Source: Pseudomonadota bacterium
Lineage (GTDB): Bacteria; Pseudomonadota; Alphaproteobacteria; Dongiales; Dongiaceae
DNA length: 64,000 nucleotides
Reading direction: 5' to 3'
Assembly: GCA_021792365.1 (NCBI GenBank)
Contig: JAJYUT010000002.1
Coordinates: 994,902-1,058,901 of the forward strand
Shown here: positions 35,178-43,765 of the stretch, piece by piece
Numbering within the stretch: the first letter of the stretch is position 1
Layout of the letters: each line of letters begins with the position of its first letter
Made by a program: the position numbers and the translations under genes
Notes under the pieces: model-generated
Database searches by the model: none
What the model was told of the DNA's origin: nothing
Seen by the model: the letters and a program-made list of their open reading frames with translations, nothing else

Positions 35178-35776
35178 GTGAAAATCCCATCAGTTTTGAA
35201 GAGCGGATGGGTGCTGGTAGCGGGCACAGCGGGCGTTCTGACGTACCTGCTGACAAACGGACCAACCTTGCTGGAGAACGCTCGCAAGATTCCGGTCGAG
35301 TTCATGGAGACAAAGAAAACATTTCTAAGTTGATTGTACGAAGATGCGGAGTGGACCGGCAATTGGTCAGCATTTCCGGAAGGCAACGTTGATACTGAGG
35401 ACATGGAACTCTCTAACACCGATATGCAGATAACCATTTGGGCTACTGAGGGAGACATCCAGGGAACCATTGCGACCGGGGAATTATGCAAGGTGTTCCC
35501 TATATGGAATTTTGTCTTGCTGTCTGGCGAGGTAAGTGGAGACAGCGCAGAGGTGTTCGCTTGGGACATTATACAGGGACGAAGAAAGTACATTGCCAAG
35601 TTCGACTTTATCCGGACCACATACTGACTGTCATTCCTATCGAGGGAAGAAAAGAATGGTTGCCGCCCCAAGCCCGTGTCGGGCGACACTCGGCCGAAGA
35701 AGGCAAAGAGCCAGTGCCTGATTCGGAGATATGCAAAAGCGCCAGAGCCGAGTTTCTGAAGCAAATGCAAGAATAG
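35178..35776 (+). pseudogene. degraded single-pass protein gene with in-frame TGA and a frameshift
   Basis: AAAGGAG precedes GTG 35178. The first part (VKIPSVLKSGWVLVAGTAGV) has one membrane helix and ends at TGA 35331-35333. The same frame continues without a gap as LYEDAEWTGNWSAFPEGNVD to IIQGRRKYIAKFDFIRT, then stops at 35627. Another frame continues HILTVIPIEGRKEWLPPQA to SEICKSARAEFLKQMQE at 35776. Reading TGA as a mutated TGG (Trp) and adding one frameshift near 35620 gives one sensible protein of about 200 residues: anchor, beta-rich middle, charged end. Function unknown. Confidence 0.65.
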
Positions 35777-35865
35777 GAGGCGCTTTACCGCGCCTTCCGC
35801 CACTCCCACGCAGCTGAAACGCCCCGCTCCAGATGCCGGCTTTAGCAGCTTCGCGAACGCTAGCC

Positions 35866-36117
35866 CTAAGCCCTACCGCCTGGTGCGCCGCCGCTAGCCT
35901 GAATGATGTGGATCATGGAACGGACCATCGAATCCATCTGGTCAGCCCAGTGGTTTGCCTGTGCCAAGCTCAGCTTATTGGCAATGGCCTCGTCGAAACA
36001 GATCTGTCGGTTCCTCTTCAGCCATGGTTCCAGTTCCTCCGGCGGGACTGCCAGTGCCGCCGTCGCCATGGCGTCGATCAAGTCCATCAGTTTCTCTGAC
36101 AGTTCTTCAGAGTCCAT
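35866..36117 (-). CDS. small hypothetical protein
   Basis: An 83-residue soluble protein, MDSEELSEKLMDLIDAMATA to IIQASGGAPGGRA, mostly helical and acidic, with one PPEELEPWLKRNRQICFDEA segment. GGGAGG lies upstream of ATG 36117, a good ribosome-binding site, which is why the longer frame upstream is not used. I recognise no family. It lies downstream of the PAS_5 gene on the same strand with a 160-base gap. Confidence 0.6.
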   Translation of the reverse strand: MDSEELSEKLMDLIDAMATAALAVPPEELEPWLKRNRQICFDEAIANKLSLAQANHWADQMDSMVRSMIHIIQASGGAPGGRA

Positions 36118-36277
36118 AGCCACCCTCCCCAATGCGCCACTGCCAAGCCCCGAACACCACGAATTTACCGGCCCATTTGCGTGGATCGGCTGTGTGCGGA
36201 TGAGCCATGGAAGGCTCGCAACGACTTGCGTGGACGCTCGCGCGCTCGGCTTCCGCGCACCGAAGAACTGGTTGTTC

Positions 36278-36775
36278 CTATCGATGGTGGACTTGCCACG
36301 GCTCAGATCCGATATCCGCGAGAGAGAAGCCAAAATAGTCCTCTACGCCAATGAACTGCGCTATTTCAGCGCCGCCATTCCGCAGCGGGAAAATGCCAAA
36401 CTCATAGAAAAAGCTGGCACCAGATTTCATGTACACGGTACTCGCACCAATCACTGGCGTCCTGGTGTCAAATGACTGGCGATAGTCTTGCATCCATGGC
36501 TCATCTGGATCGCCTGGCACGAGCTCATCCAAATAGCGGCCAGTGAAATCTATGCCTGTTGCCTCGACTACTTTCGTACCCACGAGTCGGTACCGAACCC
36601 GGAACGGCTCACGCTCAATATCAGAGATGAGCAAGTACGGAAGCGCCGCTTTCATCTGCGCCGGCTCGAAGGCAGAGCGGTCTGGGATTTCCTCGCCGCG
36701 GTTGGCGACCCACCAGTCGTAGAGCGATCTGACAAGCGTCGACCGTAGCTGCGCTGCGTCTGCATAGTGCGTCAT
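36278..36775 (-). CDS. PAS_5 domain-containing protein
   Basis: A 165-residue single-domain protein matching the PAS_5 family found mostly in Alphaproteobacteria. SLYDWWVANRGEEIPDRSAFEP, then PYLLISDIEREPFRVRYRLVG, TGIDFTGRYLDEL and a Phe-rich strand SFFYEFGIFPL are the family landmarks. No kinase or HTH output is attached, so it may bind a small ligand or a partner. ATG at 36775 (MTHYADAAQ) is used. Confidence 0.82.
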   Translation of the reverse strand: MTHYADAAQLRSTLVRSLYDWWVANRGEEIPDRSAFEPAQMKAALPYLLISDIEREPFRVRYRLVGTKVVEATGIDFTGRYLDELVPGDPDEPWMQDYRQSFDTRTPVIGASTVYMKSGASFFYEFGIFPLRNGGAEIAQFIGVEDYFGFSLADIGSEPWQVHHR

Positions 36776-37233
36776 GGTCCAACCCGTGCCACTGAGGCCG
36801 CGAGTTTTGCATAAAGCGCAGGAAGTTCCAATGTGGGGCTCGTTTTCAGCGAGGTGGCGAGTGTAGACACCTGTGGCCGCGATCATCGCGACAGATACAA
36901 TGTTCCCCAGAGGACTGCCCGCATCACCTGCCCCGCGACGTTGCTAAAGATCAGACGCGCTGCGCCAGCTAATAAGGACAGTGCTCCTCACTTGATGTTC
37001 CCTCAAATCCCTCTACTCTTTCAGCTGCGAATAGCTAGCCCAGCATGGAAGCTGAAGGCTACTCAGGCCCTTACAACCGCGCTATTTCCGCGGACGACGT
37101 GAACGCGATCGGTGAGGCCCCTTTCGTCGGCAGACATTTCATTTCGTATCCTATCATTTACGCCGCCAGCGGCATTGAGCTAGAAAGTTCACGCCTGCTT
37201 TTTCAAACCGCAGATTCTCACTAGGAGGAGACG
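36776..37233. other. intergenic stretch before the lipoprotein gene
   Basis: 458 bases with lower GC than the flanking chromosome. No frame in it looks coding, and I see no strong repeat or terminator. It must hold the promoters for the PAS_5 gene (minus) and the lipoprotein (plus). Confidence 0.4.
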
Positions 37234-37842
37234 ATGAAGAGGATTGTCGGATTTGCGGTGATCCTTGGACTCGTGGTGGGCTTGCTAGGTTGTGACACTC
37301 AACAGCAGCGCACTGCCGCGGCGCCGACCAGCAGTGCCGGCACGCCAGGCACCGCTTGTGAGGTCACGAGCGGCCCCAATCAGGGCAAGAGGGGCACTCG
37401 CACCGAGGACGGCTGGTGCGAGGGGAGCTGGGGCGGAACCGAATGCATTCCGAGTTCAAAGTGTATAGATGTCGCCGCGAGCGGCGGATTTTCCGAAGAA
37501 GCGGCCGCGCCACAGAGTGGTGTGGTTCTAGGAAACCGCGGTGCGGTAGTCGGGATCGTGCCGCCGTTCGGGAGCCTGCCACATGAGTATTGTCGGTTTG
37601 ATAACCAAAACCTGTCGATCGTCTTTCACAACAGCGGAGACGCGCCATCTCCTGGAGATGTGCCGGTCGCCATCACCTTCAGCGGAGTGAACCAGACAAT
37701 CACACGGCAAAGACCAGAGATCCCTCCGGGCGGAACTGTTGAAATGATATACTCAGTCCCCGTCGGTTGCTTCAATCCGGATTGCGGATTCAGGATTGCG
37801 TGGTCAAATCAACCCAGCGTCGCCGGACACTGTGTCGGGTAG
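37234..37842 (+). CDS. lipoprotein of unknown function
   Basis: A 202-residue predicted lipoprotein. MKRIVGFAVILGLVVGLLGC has a lipobox (GLLGC) with Cys20, followed by a low-complexity linker. A Cys-rich segment (TACEVTSGPNQGKRG, DGWCEGSWGGTECIPSSKC) precedes a C-terminal beta-sandwich-like part (LSIVFHNSGDAPSPGDVPV) that resembles a CARDB fold, ending with two Cys pairs. CTAGGAGGAGACG gives a strong ribosome-binding site. Probably periplasmic; role unknown. Confidence 0.7.
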   Translation: MKRIVGFAVILGLVVGLLGCDTQQQRTAAAPTSSAGTPGTACEVTSGPNQGKRGTRTEDGWCEGSWGGTECIPSSKCIDVAASGGFSEEAAAPQSGVVLGNRGAVVGIVPPFGSLPHEYCRFDNQNLSIVFHNSGDAPSPGDVPVAITFSGVNQTITRQRPEIPPGGTVEMIYSVPVGCFNPDCGFRIAWSNQPSVAGHCVG

Positions 37843-37913
37843 ACACGCATAGCTCGACAACGGCGGTTTACGATGCCTATCGTTCGACACTGGCTCTTTG
37901 CGAGTCAACGAGT

Positions 37914-38459
37914 TTAGTTCGTCTTCCGCCACTCCCACGGATCTGAGAACACGCTGTTCCAAATGCCGCGCATTTCGGCCTTCGCTCGGGCCGATGCCTC
38001 TCTGACGGCCTCGCATTTGCATCTGCGGTAGGGCACGCCCCAGCCGTTTGCAGCTAGCCACGTCGCAACGTCCTCCCCGCCGACCGAGCAGTGCGCCAGC
38101 CATCGCTTGTAGCGGTCCTTCTTAGTTGTCTCACAGGTGACAGTGCGTGCGCCGATCCAATCCGCGAGCGCGAGCGCCGCCTGTTGGCCGCAGCGCCATT
38201 CTGAACCGTCCGGCCTTGTGCATGGCTGGCGGCTCTCGGGCGCATCCACGTCCAAGATCCTGATGCGCTCGCCATGAACCTCCAATGTGTCGGCGTCAAT
38301 GATCGATGCGCGGCCGGCAATACTCTCCGCCTTGCCCGGCGAAGCCAGGACCACCACGACTAGGGCAAGCAGCAATGGAACAGTCAGCGGCAAATGGAAG
38401 CCCCAAGTCGGAAATCCCCGCGGGTCGAGTAGCAAAGTAGCGAGTGTAGCGGGGGACAA
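37914..38459 (-). CDS. thermonuclease (SNase-like) family protein
   Basis: A 181-residue exported nuclease-like protein. A hydrophobic helix (LTVPLLLALVVVVLASPGKA) near residues 25-45 looks like a signal or anchor. The OB-fold core follows: ASIIDADTLEVHGERIRILD, then VDAPESRQPCTRPDG, and later the Arg-containing KKDRYKRWLAHC and VATWLAANGWGVPYRR. These match staphylococcal nuclease catalytic Asp, Glu and Arg positions. Possible start codons closer to the helix exist. It probably degrades nucleic acid outside the cytoplasm. Confidence 0.82.
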   Translation of the reverse strand: MSPATLATLLLDPRGFPTWGFHLPLTVPLLLALVVVVLASPGKAESIAGRASIIDADTLEVHGERIRILDVDAPESRQPCTRPDGSEWRCGQQAALALADWIGARTVTCETTKKDRYKRWLAHCSVGGEDVATWLAANGWGVPYRRCKCEAVREASARAKAEMRGIWNSVFSDPWEWRKTN

Positions 38460-38509
38460 CCGGCAAAATTAGCCCGGCCGACTGGCCGCGCGTCCGGGTA
38501 TAGCATGGG

Positions 38510-39379
38510 TCATTCGGGCAAGCGTGCCTCTATCACGCCCGCCGAACACAGAAACATGCCGCGCCAGCTCCCATCATGCTCCAGCGCCATCGCGGCCTGG
38601 CGGAAATCCGGGATTGCCCCTTCGAGCATCGGCGGGGCCGGGTGATAGTGATACCAATGAACATCGATGCGCTCGAATCCGCACGCCCTGAACAGCTCTT
38701 GCAATTCAAATGGGTTGTGGAATCTCGACAGGATGCGGTCATAGGGCCGGACGGGCGGCAATGAGAGATCGCAGCGGCGCTCCAGCTCTGCCGCCACAAT
38801 CTCTCTGACCGAGGCCGGGGCATTCGCCAGCAAGTCGTCCACTATGAAGTCGCGCGTCAGCCGGTTGAACGTGAACAGCGAAAATAGCTTGTTCCGAAAC
38901 TCAATGAAAGCAGTCCCGCCGGGCCTGAGGCACATTCGTGCCGTTTCGATCATGAGGCGATCATTCCGAACATGGGGCAGAACGCCCGCCGCAATGACCG
39001 CATCAAATTTGCCGGTGCTTAGTTGGCCTACCAGCGTCGTCGCATCCTCTACATCGCCCCATTGGATCAGCTCTGGCGGCAGGCCCGCGCTCTGGAAATT
39101 CCGTCGAGCGGCGTTGACCATCTCTTGCGATATGTCGCAACCGGCAACATCAAGCCCCGTCTTGGCGAGCGCGACCAGGGGCGTCCCTTCTCCAACGCCA
39201 ATCTCGTAGACGCGGCGGGCGCCGAGCGTCGCAATCCGGCGCGCCAGGATCTGGAGTCGGAAATAGTTGGCGGGGTAGTAATCAAGCCGCTCCAGGTTCT
39301 CCCGCTGATACATTTGGTGATAGTTGGCCGCGGCCGAATCATAGTGCGCCGCGACCGTCTCTTTCCGTTGCTCTGTCAT
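38510..39379 (-). CDS. class I SAM-dependent methyltransferase
   Basis: A 289-residue methyltransferase. The SAM site is RVYEIGVGEGTPLVALAKTG (motif I), with GCDISQEMV (motif II acidic residue), GDVEDATT and FDAVIAAGVLPHV (motif IV). The C-terminal part (FHNPFELQELFRACGFERI) is a typical cap. ATG at 39379 overlaps the stop of the DUF4910 gene by four bases (39376-39379), so both are made together. It is likely to methylate a sugar or peptide linked to the partner pathway. Confidence 0.88.
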   Translation of the reverse strand: MTEQRKETVAAHYDSAAANYHQMYQRENLERLDYYPANYFRLQILARRIATLGARRVYEIGVGEGTPLVALAKTGLDVAGCDISQEMVNAARRNFQSAGLPPELIQWGDVEDATTLVGQLSTGKFDAVIAAGVLPHVRNDRLMIETARMCLRPGGTAFIEFRNKLFSLFTFNRLTRDFIVDDLLANAPASVREIVAAELERRCDLSLPPVRPYDRILSRFHNPFELQELFRACGFERIDVHWYHYHPAPPMLEGAIPDFRQAAMALEHDGSWRGMFLCSAGVIEARLPE

Positions 39380-40692
39380 TCGATCCCCTCTATCAGCTCC
39401 GCATCGGCCAACTGCCGGACGAGCGGCGCAAGCTCCCAAGCGGGAACACCCAGCAACTCTGCGATACTCAGCAAATCATGCTCGCCATCGCAATAAGCGA
39501 GTATGTCGGCAAGCAACCGTCCCACATGCCGGCCCGCCGCCGCGCCGAGTGTCGGGTATAGGCCGCGCCGTCCAAGCTGCGGCTCACACCGCGTCGTCAC
39601 GCGGTAAATGCGGTTTGCCTCGATGGTCAATATGGCTTTCGCAACCGCTTCAATGCCGCCAGCCAGCCCCGCGGCAGAAACAAGAGAGAGATCGTCAAGC
39701 GACGTATGATACTCGGGATAGGTCCCGTACTTGCTGCGCATGATTGACGCAACAGGCAAGTCAACCCCGGGGCTGCAATACTGGCGCTCATCGCTGCCGC
39801 GGTCCAAGAACGAGTATCGGGTGAAGCTGGGCGCGTGGTGCTTGAGGGCGTGAATCGCCGCGCGGTCCGCCAGCGTGTTGCCCCTGCGCGAGGGCAGATA
39901 GGAGTAAGCCCGCTCATCGCCTATGCAAGTCAGATTGAGGCCGGCAATGACACGTTCTCTCAGCTCCGGCAGACAGCGGCTCAGATAGGTGATTGATCCG
40001 ATCGTTTCGGGAATGAACACGACGCGATAGGTGAGCCAGCGGCGCGGAAGAGCGCGTATCCATCTGACCAGTTCTGAGGCGACAACCGGCCCCGACAGCT
40101 CATTGTTGGCGAGGGACGGGTGACAGATGTAGGTGGACAGGAAAATTTCATCAGCCGATGGCCCCGGCAAGATGATTTCGCCATAGGTCAGACTACCGGG
40201 GACCAAGGTGGAATCGACGCGCACGCGATAGTTCCCCGGCTCCAGCGCCATCAGTTGCCGATGGGACAGGCAGAACCCCCAGCGCGGCTCATAGTAGGAA
40301 GTCACATAGGGAATGGCGTCGGGCAATGCCGGCAGTGAATGCAGGTGTGGGCGCAGCTCTTCTAGCGACATCGTGCGATCGACCGGGACCGAGTAGCTGA
40401 CCAGGTGCAGGTTGCTGTTTCGGAAATCGACCACCCGCTGCCCGCCCTCGCTTTCTATGTAGGCTTCCCGTACGGACCATTCGGGCGGCACGGTCCAATC
40501 AAAGCATTCGGTCCCGCTGGGAATCTCGTGAATGGTCAGCTCTGGAATGTCGCGCGCCAGGATGGCGAGAGTTTGCCGGACGCCCGGCCCTGTGATGCTG
40601 CGGCAAATGGGGAACAGCTCTTGCGCCAGGGCGTAAGCCCGCGCCCCTGCATCAGCGTCCGGCAAACTGTTTTCGGGTAGTGGATGCGTCAT
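39376..40692 (-). CDS. DUF4910 aminopeptidase-like protein
   Basis: A 438-residue M28-like metalloprotein of the DUF4910/DUF2172 group. LFPICRSITGPGVRQTLAIL opens the family; STYICHPSLANNELSGPVV and SFLDRGSDERQYCSPGVDLP, then YHTSLDDL, hold the predicted zinc ligands (His, Asp, Glu, Asp, His). The last 80 residues form a winged-helix/PqqD-like tail (LLSIAELLGVPAWELAPL). Such proteins occur in surface-polysaccharide clusters. ATG at 40692 (MTHPLPENSL). It is first in a coupled pair with the methyltransferase. Confidence 0.82.
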   Translation of the reverse strand: MTHPLPENSLPDADAGARAYALAQELFPICRSITGPGVRQTLAILARDIPELTIHEIPSGTECFDWTVPPEWSVREAYIESEGGQRVVDFRNSNLHLVSYSVPVDRTMSLEELRPHLHSLPALPDAIPYVTSYYEPRWGFCLSHRQLMALEPGNYRVRVDSTLVPGSLTYGEIILPGPSADEIFLSTYICHPSLANNELSGPVVASELVRWIRALPRRWLTYRVVFIPETIGSITYLSRCLPELRERVIAGLNLTCIGDERAYSYLPSRRGNTLADRAAIHALKHHAPSFTRYSFLDRGSDERQYCSPGVDLPVASIMRSKYGTYPEYHTSLDDLSLVSAAGLAGGIEAVAKAILTIEANRIYRVTTRCEPQLGRRGLYPTLGAAAGRHVGRLLADILAYCDGEHDLLSIAELLGVPAWELAPLVRQLADAELIEGIE

Positions 40693-40805
40693 GAATTGCA
40701 ACCATACCCCACCGTCGCATAGGAATGGAAGTTGCCGAATGGGACGGGGACGCGCGCCCTTCCTTATGCAGCCCTGACGGATTTTTCTCCGCATAGACTT
40801 GTCAT

Positions 40806-40832
40806 CTATACTCCCTTAGCGTATAGTAAGGG
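40806..40832. promoter_or_regulatory. overlapping inverted repeats upstream of the HTH gene
   Basis: CTATAC (40806-40811) and GTATAG (40821-40826) are exact complements, and so are CCCTTA (40813-40818) and TAAGGG (40827-40832). The interleaved dyads fill 27 bases in the -35/-10 region of the short HTH gene at 40860, as expected for an autoregulatory operator. Confidence 0.7.
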
Positions 40833-40859
40833 TACTGAGCGCATCGGGGAATGACGGGT

Positions 40860-41066
40860 ATGAGGGCAATCAAGCCGGATGAGATCAAGCAGGCTCGCGA
40901 CGGGCTAGGAATGTCTCAGGCAGAGTTTGCCAGGGCGTTCCGGCTAAGTGTCCGGTCAGTGCAGAAGTGGGAGCTACAGGGCATTCCTGGCGGCCCCGCG
41001 GCTGTTCTCATGTGGCTGATTATCAAGCTGCCCCGCCAAGCCGCGAAGGCTCTCAGGGACTTCTAG
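40860..41066 (+). CDS. small HTH (XRE/HigA-like) DNA-binding protein
   Basis: A 68-residue helix-turn-helix protein: IKPDEIKQARDGLGMSQAEF, then ARAFRLSVRSVQKWELQGIP and a short helical tail. The GLGMSQAEFAxAFxxSxxxxxKWE pattern matches antitoxin C-terminal HTH domains, but no toxin gene is next to it. ATG at 40860 is preferred to ATG 40851 because GGGGA lies nine bases ahead. It probably represses itself through the dyads at 40806-40832 and may control the phage-like run downstream. Confidence 0.8.
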   Translation: MRAIKPDEIKQARDGLGMSQAEFARAFRLSVRSVQKWELQGIPGGPAAVLMWLIIKLPRQAAKALRDF

Positions 41067-41165
41067 ACCGGCCGGGCGGACCCCCGGAACCAAGGCGGAC
41101 CGGCAGAGCGCGCCAACGCTCTACCGGCCCTGACCACAACCGAGCGCACAGGAGGCGCTAGGATC

Positions 41166-41756
41166 ATGGCTGCACAGCCAAATAAGGGCATTAAGGATGA
41201 AGGGCAAGCCTCTGGCCTGGGGGCAGGCGGTGACAACGTTGCTTCACTGGACGAGATGGGCTTCCCCCTCATTCCATACGATCGGCTGCCATTCGCAAGC
41301 TACCGCACTCGCGGCGGCAGGCGGCATTTTGACAGCCATTGGCGCGTTGACGTTCCCGACGACGCAAACGACGCGCGCCACCTTGGGCAAGAGCTGGCGC
41401 TTGCCTTCCTGCGGATGGCGCCGATCGATAGCAGCGGGCGGCAACACAGCATGGAGTGGATGACGCTTTTCATTCTCTCTGCCCAAGCGGATGCACTCAA
41501 AGAGGGTGGCAACGCGCGAATGGTCGTCGCCGGCTTTTGGCAGACCATCGCTAGGTTTGCCGAGCCCGCCGCCACTCTCGCCAACGTTGAAGGGTGGCGC
41601 GGATATTGCGCCGAGCGCCGTGCGATCGAAGGGGCGGCTATGGAGGCGTGGCGAGCTGAGGACGACAAGGCAGCGTCAGAGCGGGCACAGCAGCGGCGAG
41701 CGGCCAATGCCCGATGGGCGAAGCATCGCAAGCCCGCGAAGCGGGGGCGGTCATGA
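41166..41756 (+). CDS. hypothetical protein, first of a coupled run
   Basis: A 196-residue soluble protein. Around residues 25-75 it is beta-rich (IPYDRLPFASYRTRGGRRHF, HWRVDVPDD), the middle is helical, and the C-terminus is strongly basic (RRAANARWAKHRKPAKRGRS), suggesting nucleic-acid contact. AGGAGG lies 13-18 bases upstream of ATG 41166. Its stop overlaps the start of the next gene (ATGA). I recognise no family. Confidence 0.65.
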   Translation: MAAQPNKGIKDEGQASGLGAGGDNVASLDEMGFPLIPYDRLPFASYRTRGGRRHFDSHWRVDVPDDANDARHLGQELALAFLRMAPIDSSGRQHSMEWMTLFILSAQADALKEGGNARMVVAGFWQTIARFAEPAATLANVEGWRGYCAERRAIEGAAMEAWRAEDDKAASERAQQRRAANARWAKHRKPAKRGRS

Positions 41757-42367
41757 CCGAGCAGGAACCGGCGGCGGGGAAACCCGCCGTCAACCTGTCC
41801 GGCGCAATGACCGAACAGGAAGCGCGCTGCGAAGCAACCGAGGCCCTGGCGGCGCAAGCCGACCGCTTCACGCGAGCCGCGCAGGTGCTGATGCGCATGG
41901 TGATCCGGCTTTCCACTCTGGACGACCCGGCGAAGCTGTTCCCGTCTATCGTGAAGTATCAGCACTCCGCATTGCCGGAGCCGGAAGTTGTCGAGGATGT
42001 TGCAACCATGCTGGAGGGAACAAAGTCGGCCGAATGGCGGAGGCAAGGGCCAAGCAGCGGGAAGCCGCGTTGCGTGGAAGGCTGGCGCGCCAGCTTGCCA
42101 GCGACAGAGCAGCCGATAACAGACCTGCCAGATTGGGGCGCCGCAATGTTAGTGCGGATGGCCCGCGAGAAGTGCGACCTTCTCCGCTCCGCTGCGGACG
42201 CCATCGAGCGCGGCCAGGATGTTGACGACATTCTGCACCATCTGACAAACTACATGTCCGGGCGGTATGGCATCTGGGCGCTCCAACACGCGCTCAAACG
42301 CGCGAGCGTTGCCGTGGGCCAGAGCAACGTTGTTCCGCTGTTTGGGGGCGGAAAGGACGCGCGATAG
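41753..42367 (+). CDS. hypothetical protein, second of a coupled run
   Basis: A 204-residue mostly helical soluble protein (ATEALAAQADRFTRAAQVLM, LVRMAREKCDLLRSAADAIE, LTNYMSGRYGIWALQHALKR). It starts at ATG 41753, overlapping the previous stop by four bases. No cysteine pairs, membrane helices or catalytic motif stand out. Function unknown; the context is phage- or plasmid-like. Confidence 0.62.
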   Translation: MTEQEPAAGKPAVNLSGAMTEQEARCEATEALAAQADRFTRAAQVLMRMVIRLSTLDDPAKLFPSIVKYQHSALPEPEVVEDVATMLEGTKSAEWRRQGPSSGKPRCVEGWRASLPATEQPITDLPDWGAAMLVRMAREKCDLLRSAADAIERGQDVDDILHHLTNYMSGRYGIWALQHALKRASVAVGQSNVVPLFGGGKDAR

Positions 42368-42539
42368 CGACCATTTTGGAATGGAGCCCCGCTGGCGCGA
42401 GCTGGCGGAGTTTCGTTATCCACGGATTATCCCCCACCAATTGCAAGTTATGCACAGCAGGCCAATTGAGCAGGCGTGGCGACGGGCACTAGGACTGACT
42501 GGCTGCAATCTCGCAGCTAGAAAGCGGAGGAAACGCCCA

Positions 42540-42908
42540 ATGACAGGAAAGCGCTACGTGCCCCTCTCTCGGCCCAAGTCGGGCATTCAAACACGGAGAC
42601 ATGGCGATCTCCCCATGCCGGACTGGTTGCCGCAGCACATGGCGGGCGGGATCGCCGCAAATGGGGCCTTGATACTGAAAACGGAGCTTGGTCGCGTCCG
42701 CGCTCAATCGGGAGACGTGATCATAGAGCAGAACGGCGCCGTATGGGTTCGTACGATCGAAGAGACGCCGGCTTTTGTCGAGAACCTACGAAGGGCCGCA
42801 ACCACGGAGAACACCAACATTGGGCCTGGAAAGGCGGGGCGTTTCGGACTGCGGTTCGTTCCCAGCGTAAGCGCAAGCCCGACTACCGACATTCCTCCGA
42901 TCGAATGA
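42540..42908 (+). CDS. hypothetical protein, third of the run
   Basis: A 122-residue protein. GGAGG lies nine bases upstream of ATG 42540 (MTGKRYVPLSRPKSGIQ), which is why longer upstream frames are not used. The middle (NGALILKTELGRVRAQSGDVIIEQNGAVW) is a likely small beta domain. Its stop overlaps the ParB-like gene start by four bases, so it is translated with it. Confidence 0.55.
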   Translation: MTGKRYVPLSRPKSGIQTRRHGDLPMPDWLPQHMAGGIAANGALILKTELGRVRAQSGDVIIEQNGAVWVRTIEETPAFVENLRRAATTENTNIGPGKAGRFGLRFVPSVSASPTTDIPPIE

Positions 42909-43717
42909 AGCGACCACCACATTACGCACCTATCGAGGGCACAATGCCCAGCATCGAATGGATTCATGTGGAGAGGCTGTCAATCGATCATGCATATCAA
43001 CGGTCCCCGGAAAACGACGCCTCGCGCAGGCTGATCATCCACATTGCAGCAAAGTTCGACTGGCGCTTGTGCCTGCCGTTAGTAGTTTCGAGGCGCCCCG
43101 ACGATACGTACGTGATCATCGATGGACAACATCGATGGTTAGCGGCCCGCAGAAGAGGCGACATCTTGCAGTTGCCGTGCTGCGCCTTCAGATACGAGAG
43201 TACCCAAGAGGAAGCGCGGATGTTCATACTGGCGAATCGATCGCGAAGGCCGATCAGTCGATTGGACGATTATTTCGCGGCGCTGGCGGCCGGCGATGAA
43301 GATGCATTGGAGATCCAGCAAATCGTCACCGATGCTGGATTTGAAGTAGCTCGTAAGGAGTCGCCTGCAAGTTCACCTCCGGCAGGCAAGATTGCTTTCA
43401 TTTCAGCAAATGCGACTGCGATCCGAAGGTCTGGCGCACCAGTTGCCTCAGCAGCCCTTACCGATATGGCGGTTGCATTTCGTGGTCAGAAGCTAGGTCA
43501 CGGCGGCGCAATCTTCGGTGCGCTCGTGAAGATCCTCCACAAACCCAAGCCTGAGTTTGATCCCGATCGGTTGGTGAGCACCCTCCTAGCGCGATCAGCC
43601 GACGAGTGGGGAAGAAGCGCGAACGGACTCCGGGGAGGGGATGTCCGGTCAACCGCGCTGCAGAAGATGATTATGGAAGCCTACAACAAGCCAGCGCTCG
43701 CCATCGCGGCGCAGTGA
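42905..43717 (+). CDS. ParB/DUF6551-like nuclease-fold protein
   Basis: A 270-residue protein. EWIHVERLSIDHAYQRSP and VVSRRPDDTYVIIDGQHRWLAARRRG match the ParB/sulfiredoxin N-terminal fold; the IIDGQHRWLAA box is its hallmark and can bind nucleotide. RYESTQEEARMFILANRSRR and the C-terminal helices fit DUF6551-type phage or plasmid proteins rather than chromosomal ParB; no ParA gene is nearby. It is the last gene of the coupled run. Confidence 0.78.
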   Translation: MKRPPHYAPIEGTMPSIEWIHVERLSIDHAYQRSPENDASRRLIIHIAAKFDWRLCLPLVVSRRPDDTYVIIDGQHRWLAARRRGDILQLPCCAFRYESTQEEARMFILANRSRRPISRLDDYFAALAAGDEDALEIQQIVTDAGFEVARKESPASSPPAGKIAFISANATAIRRSGAPVASAALTDMAVAFRGQKLGHGGAIFGALVKILHKPKPEFDPDRLVSTLLARSADEWGRSANGLRGGDVRSTALQKMIMEAYNKPALAIAAQ

Positions 43718-43725
43718 AATTAGGA

Positions 43726-43753
43726 GGACCCCGCCGGGCAACTGGCGGGGTCC
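43726..43753. terminator. hairpin after the ParB-like gene
   Basis: GGACCCCGCC (43726-43735) pairs fully with GGCGGGGTCC (43744-43753) across an eight-base loop. It lies nine bases after the plus-strand stop and 13 bases before the end of the opposite gene, so it probably ends transcripts from both sides. No T-run on the plus side. Confidence 0.6.
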
Positions 43754-43765
43754 CGCGTTCCATAA

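Noticed and set aside
35331..35333. TGA as selenocysteine codon
   Set aside because: No selenoprotein family resemblance and no selenocysteine-insertion hairpin directly downstream; a Trp-to-stop change plus a nearby frameshift is simpler.
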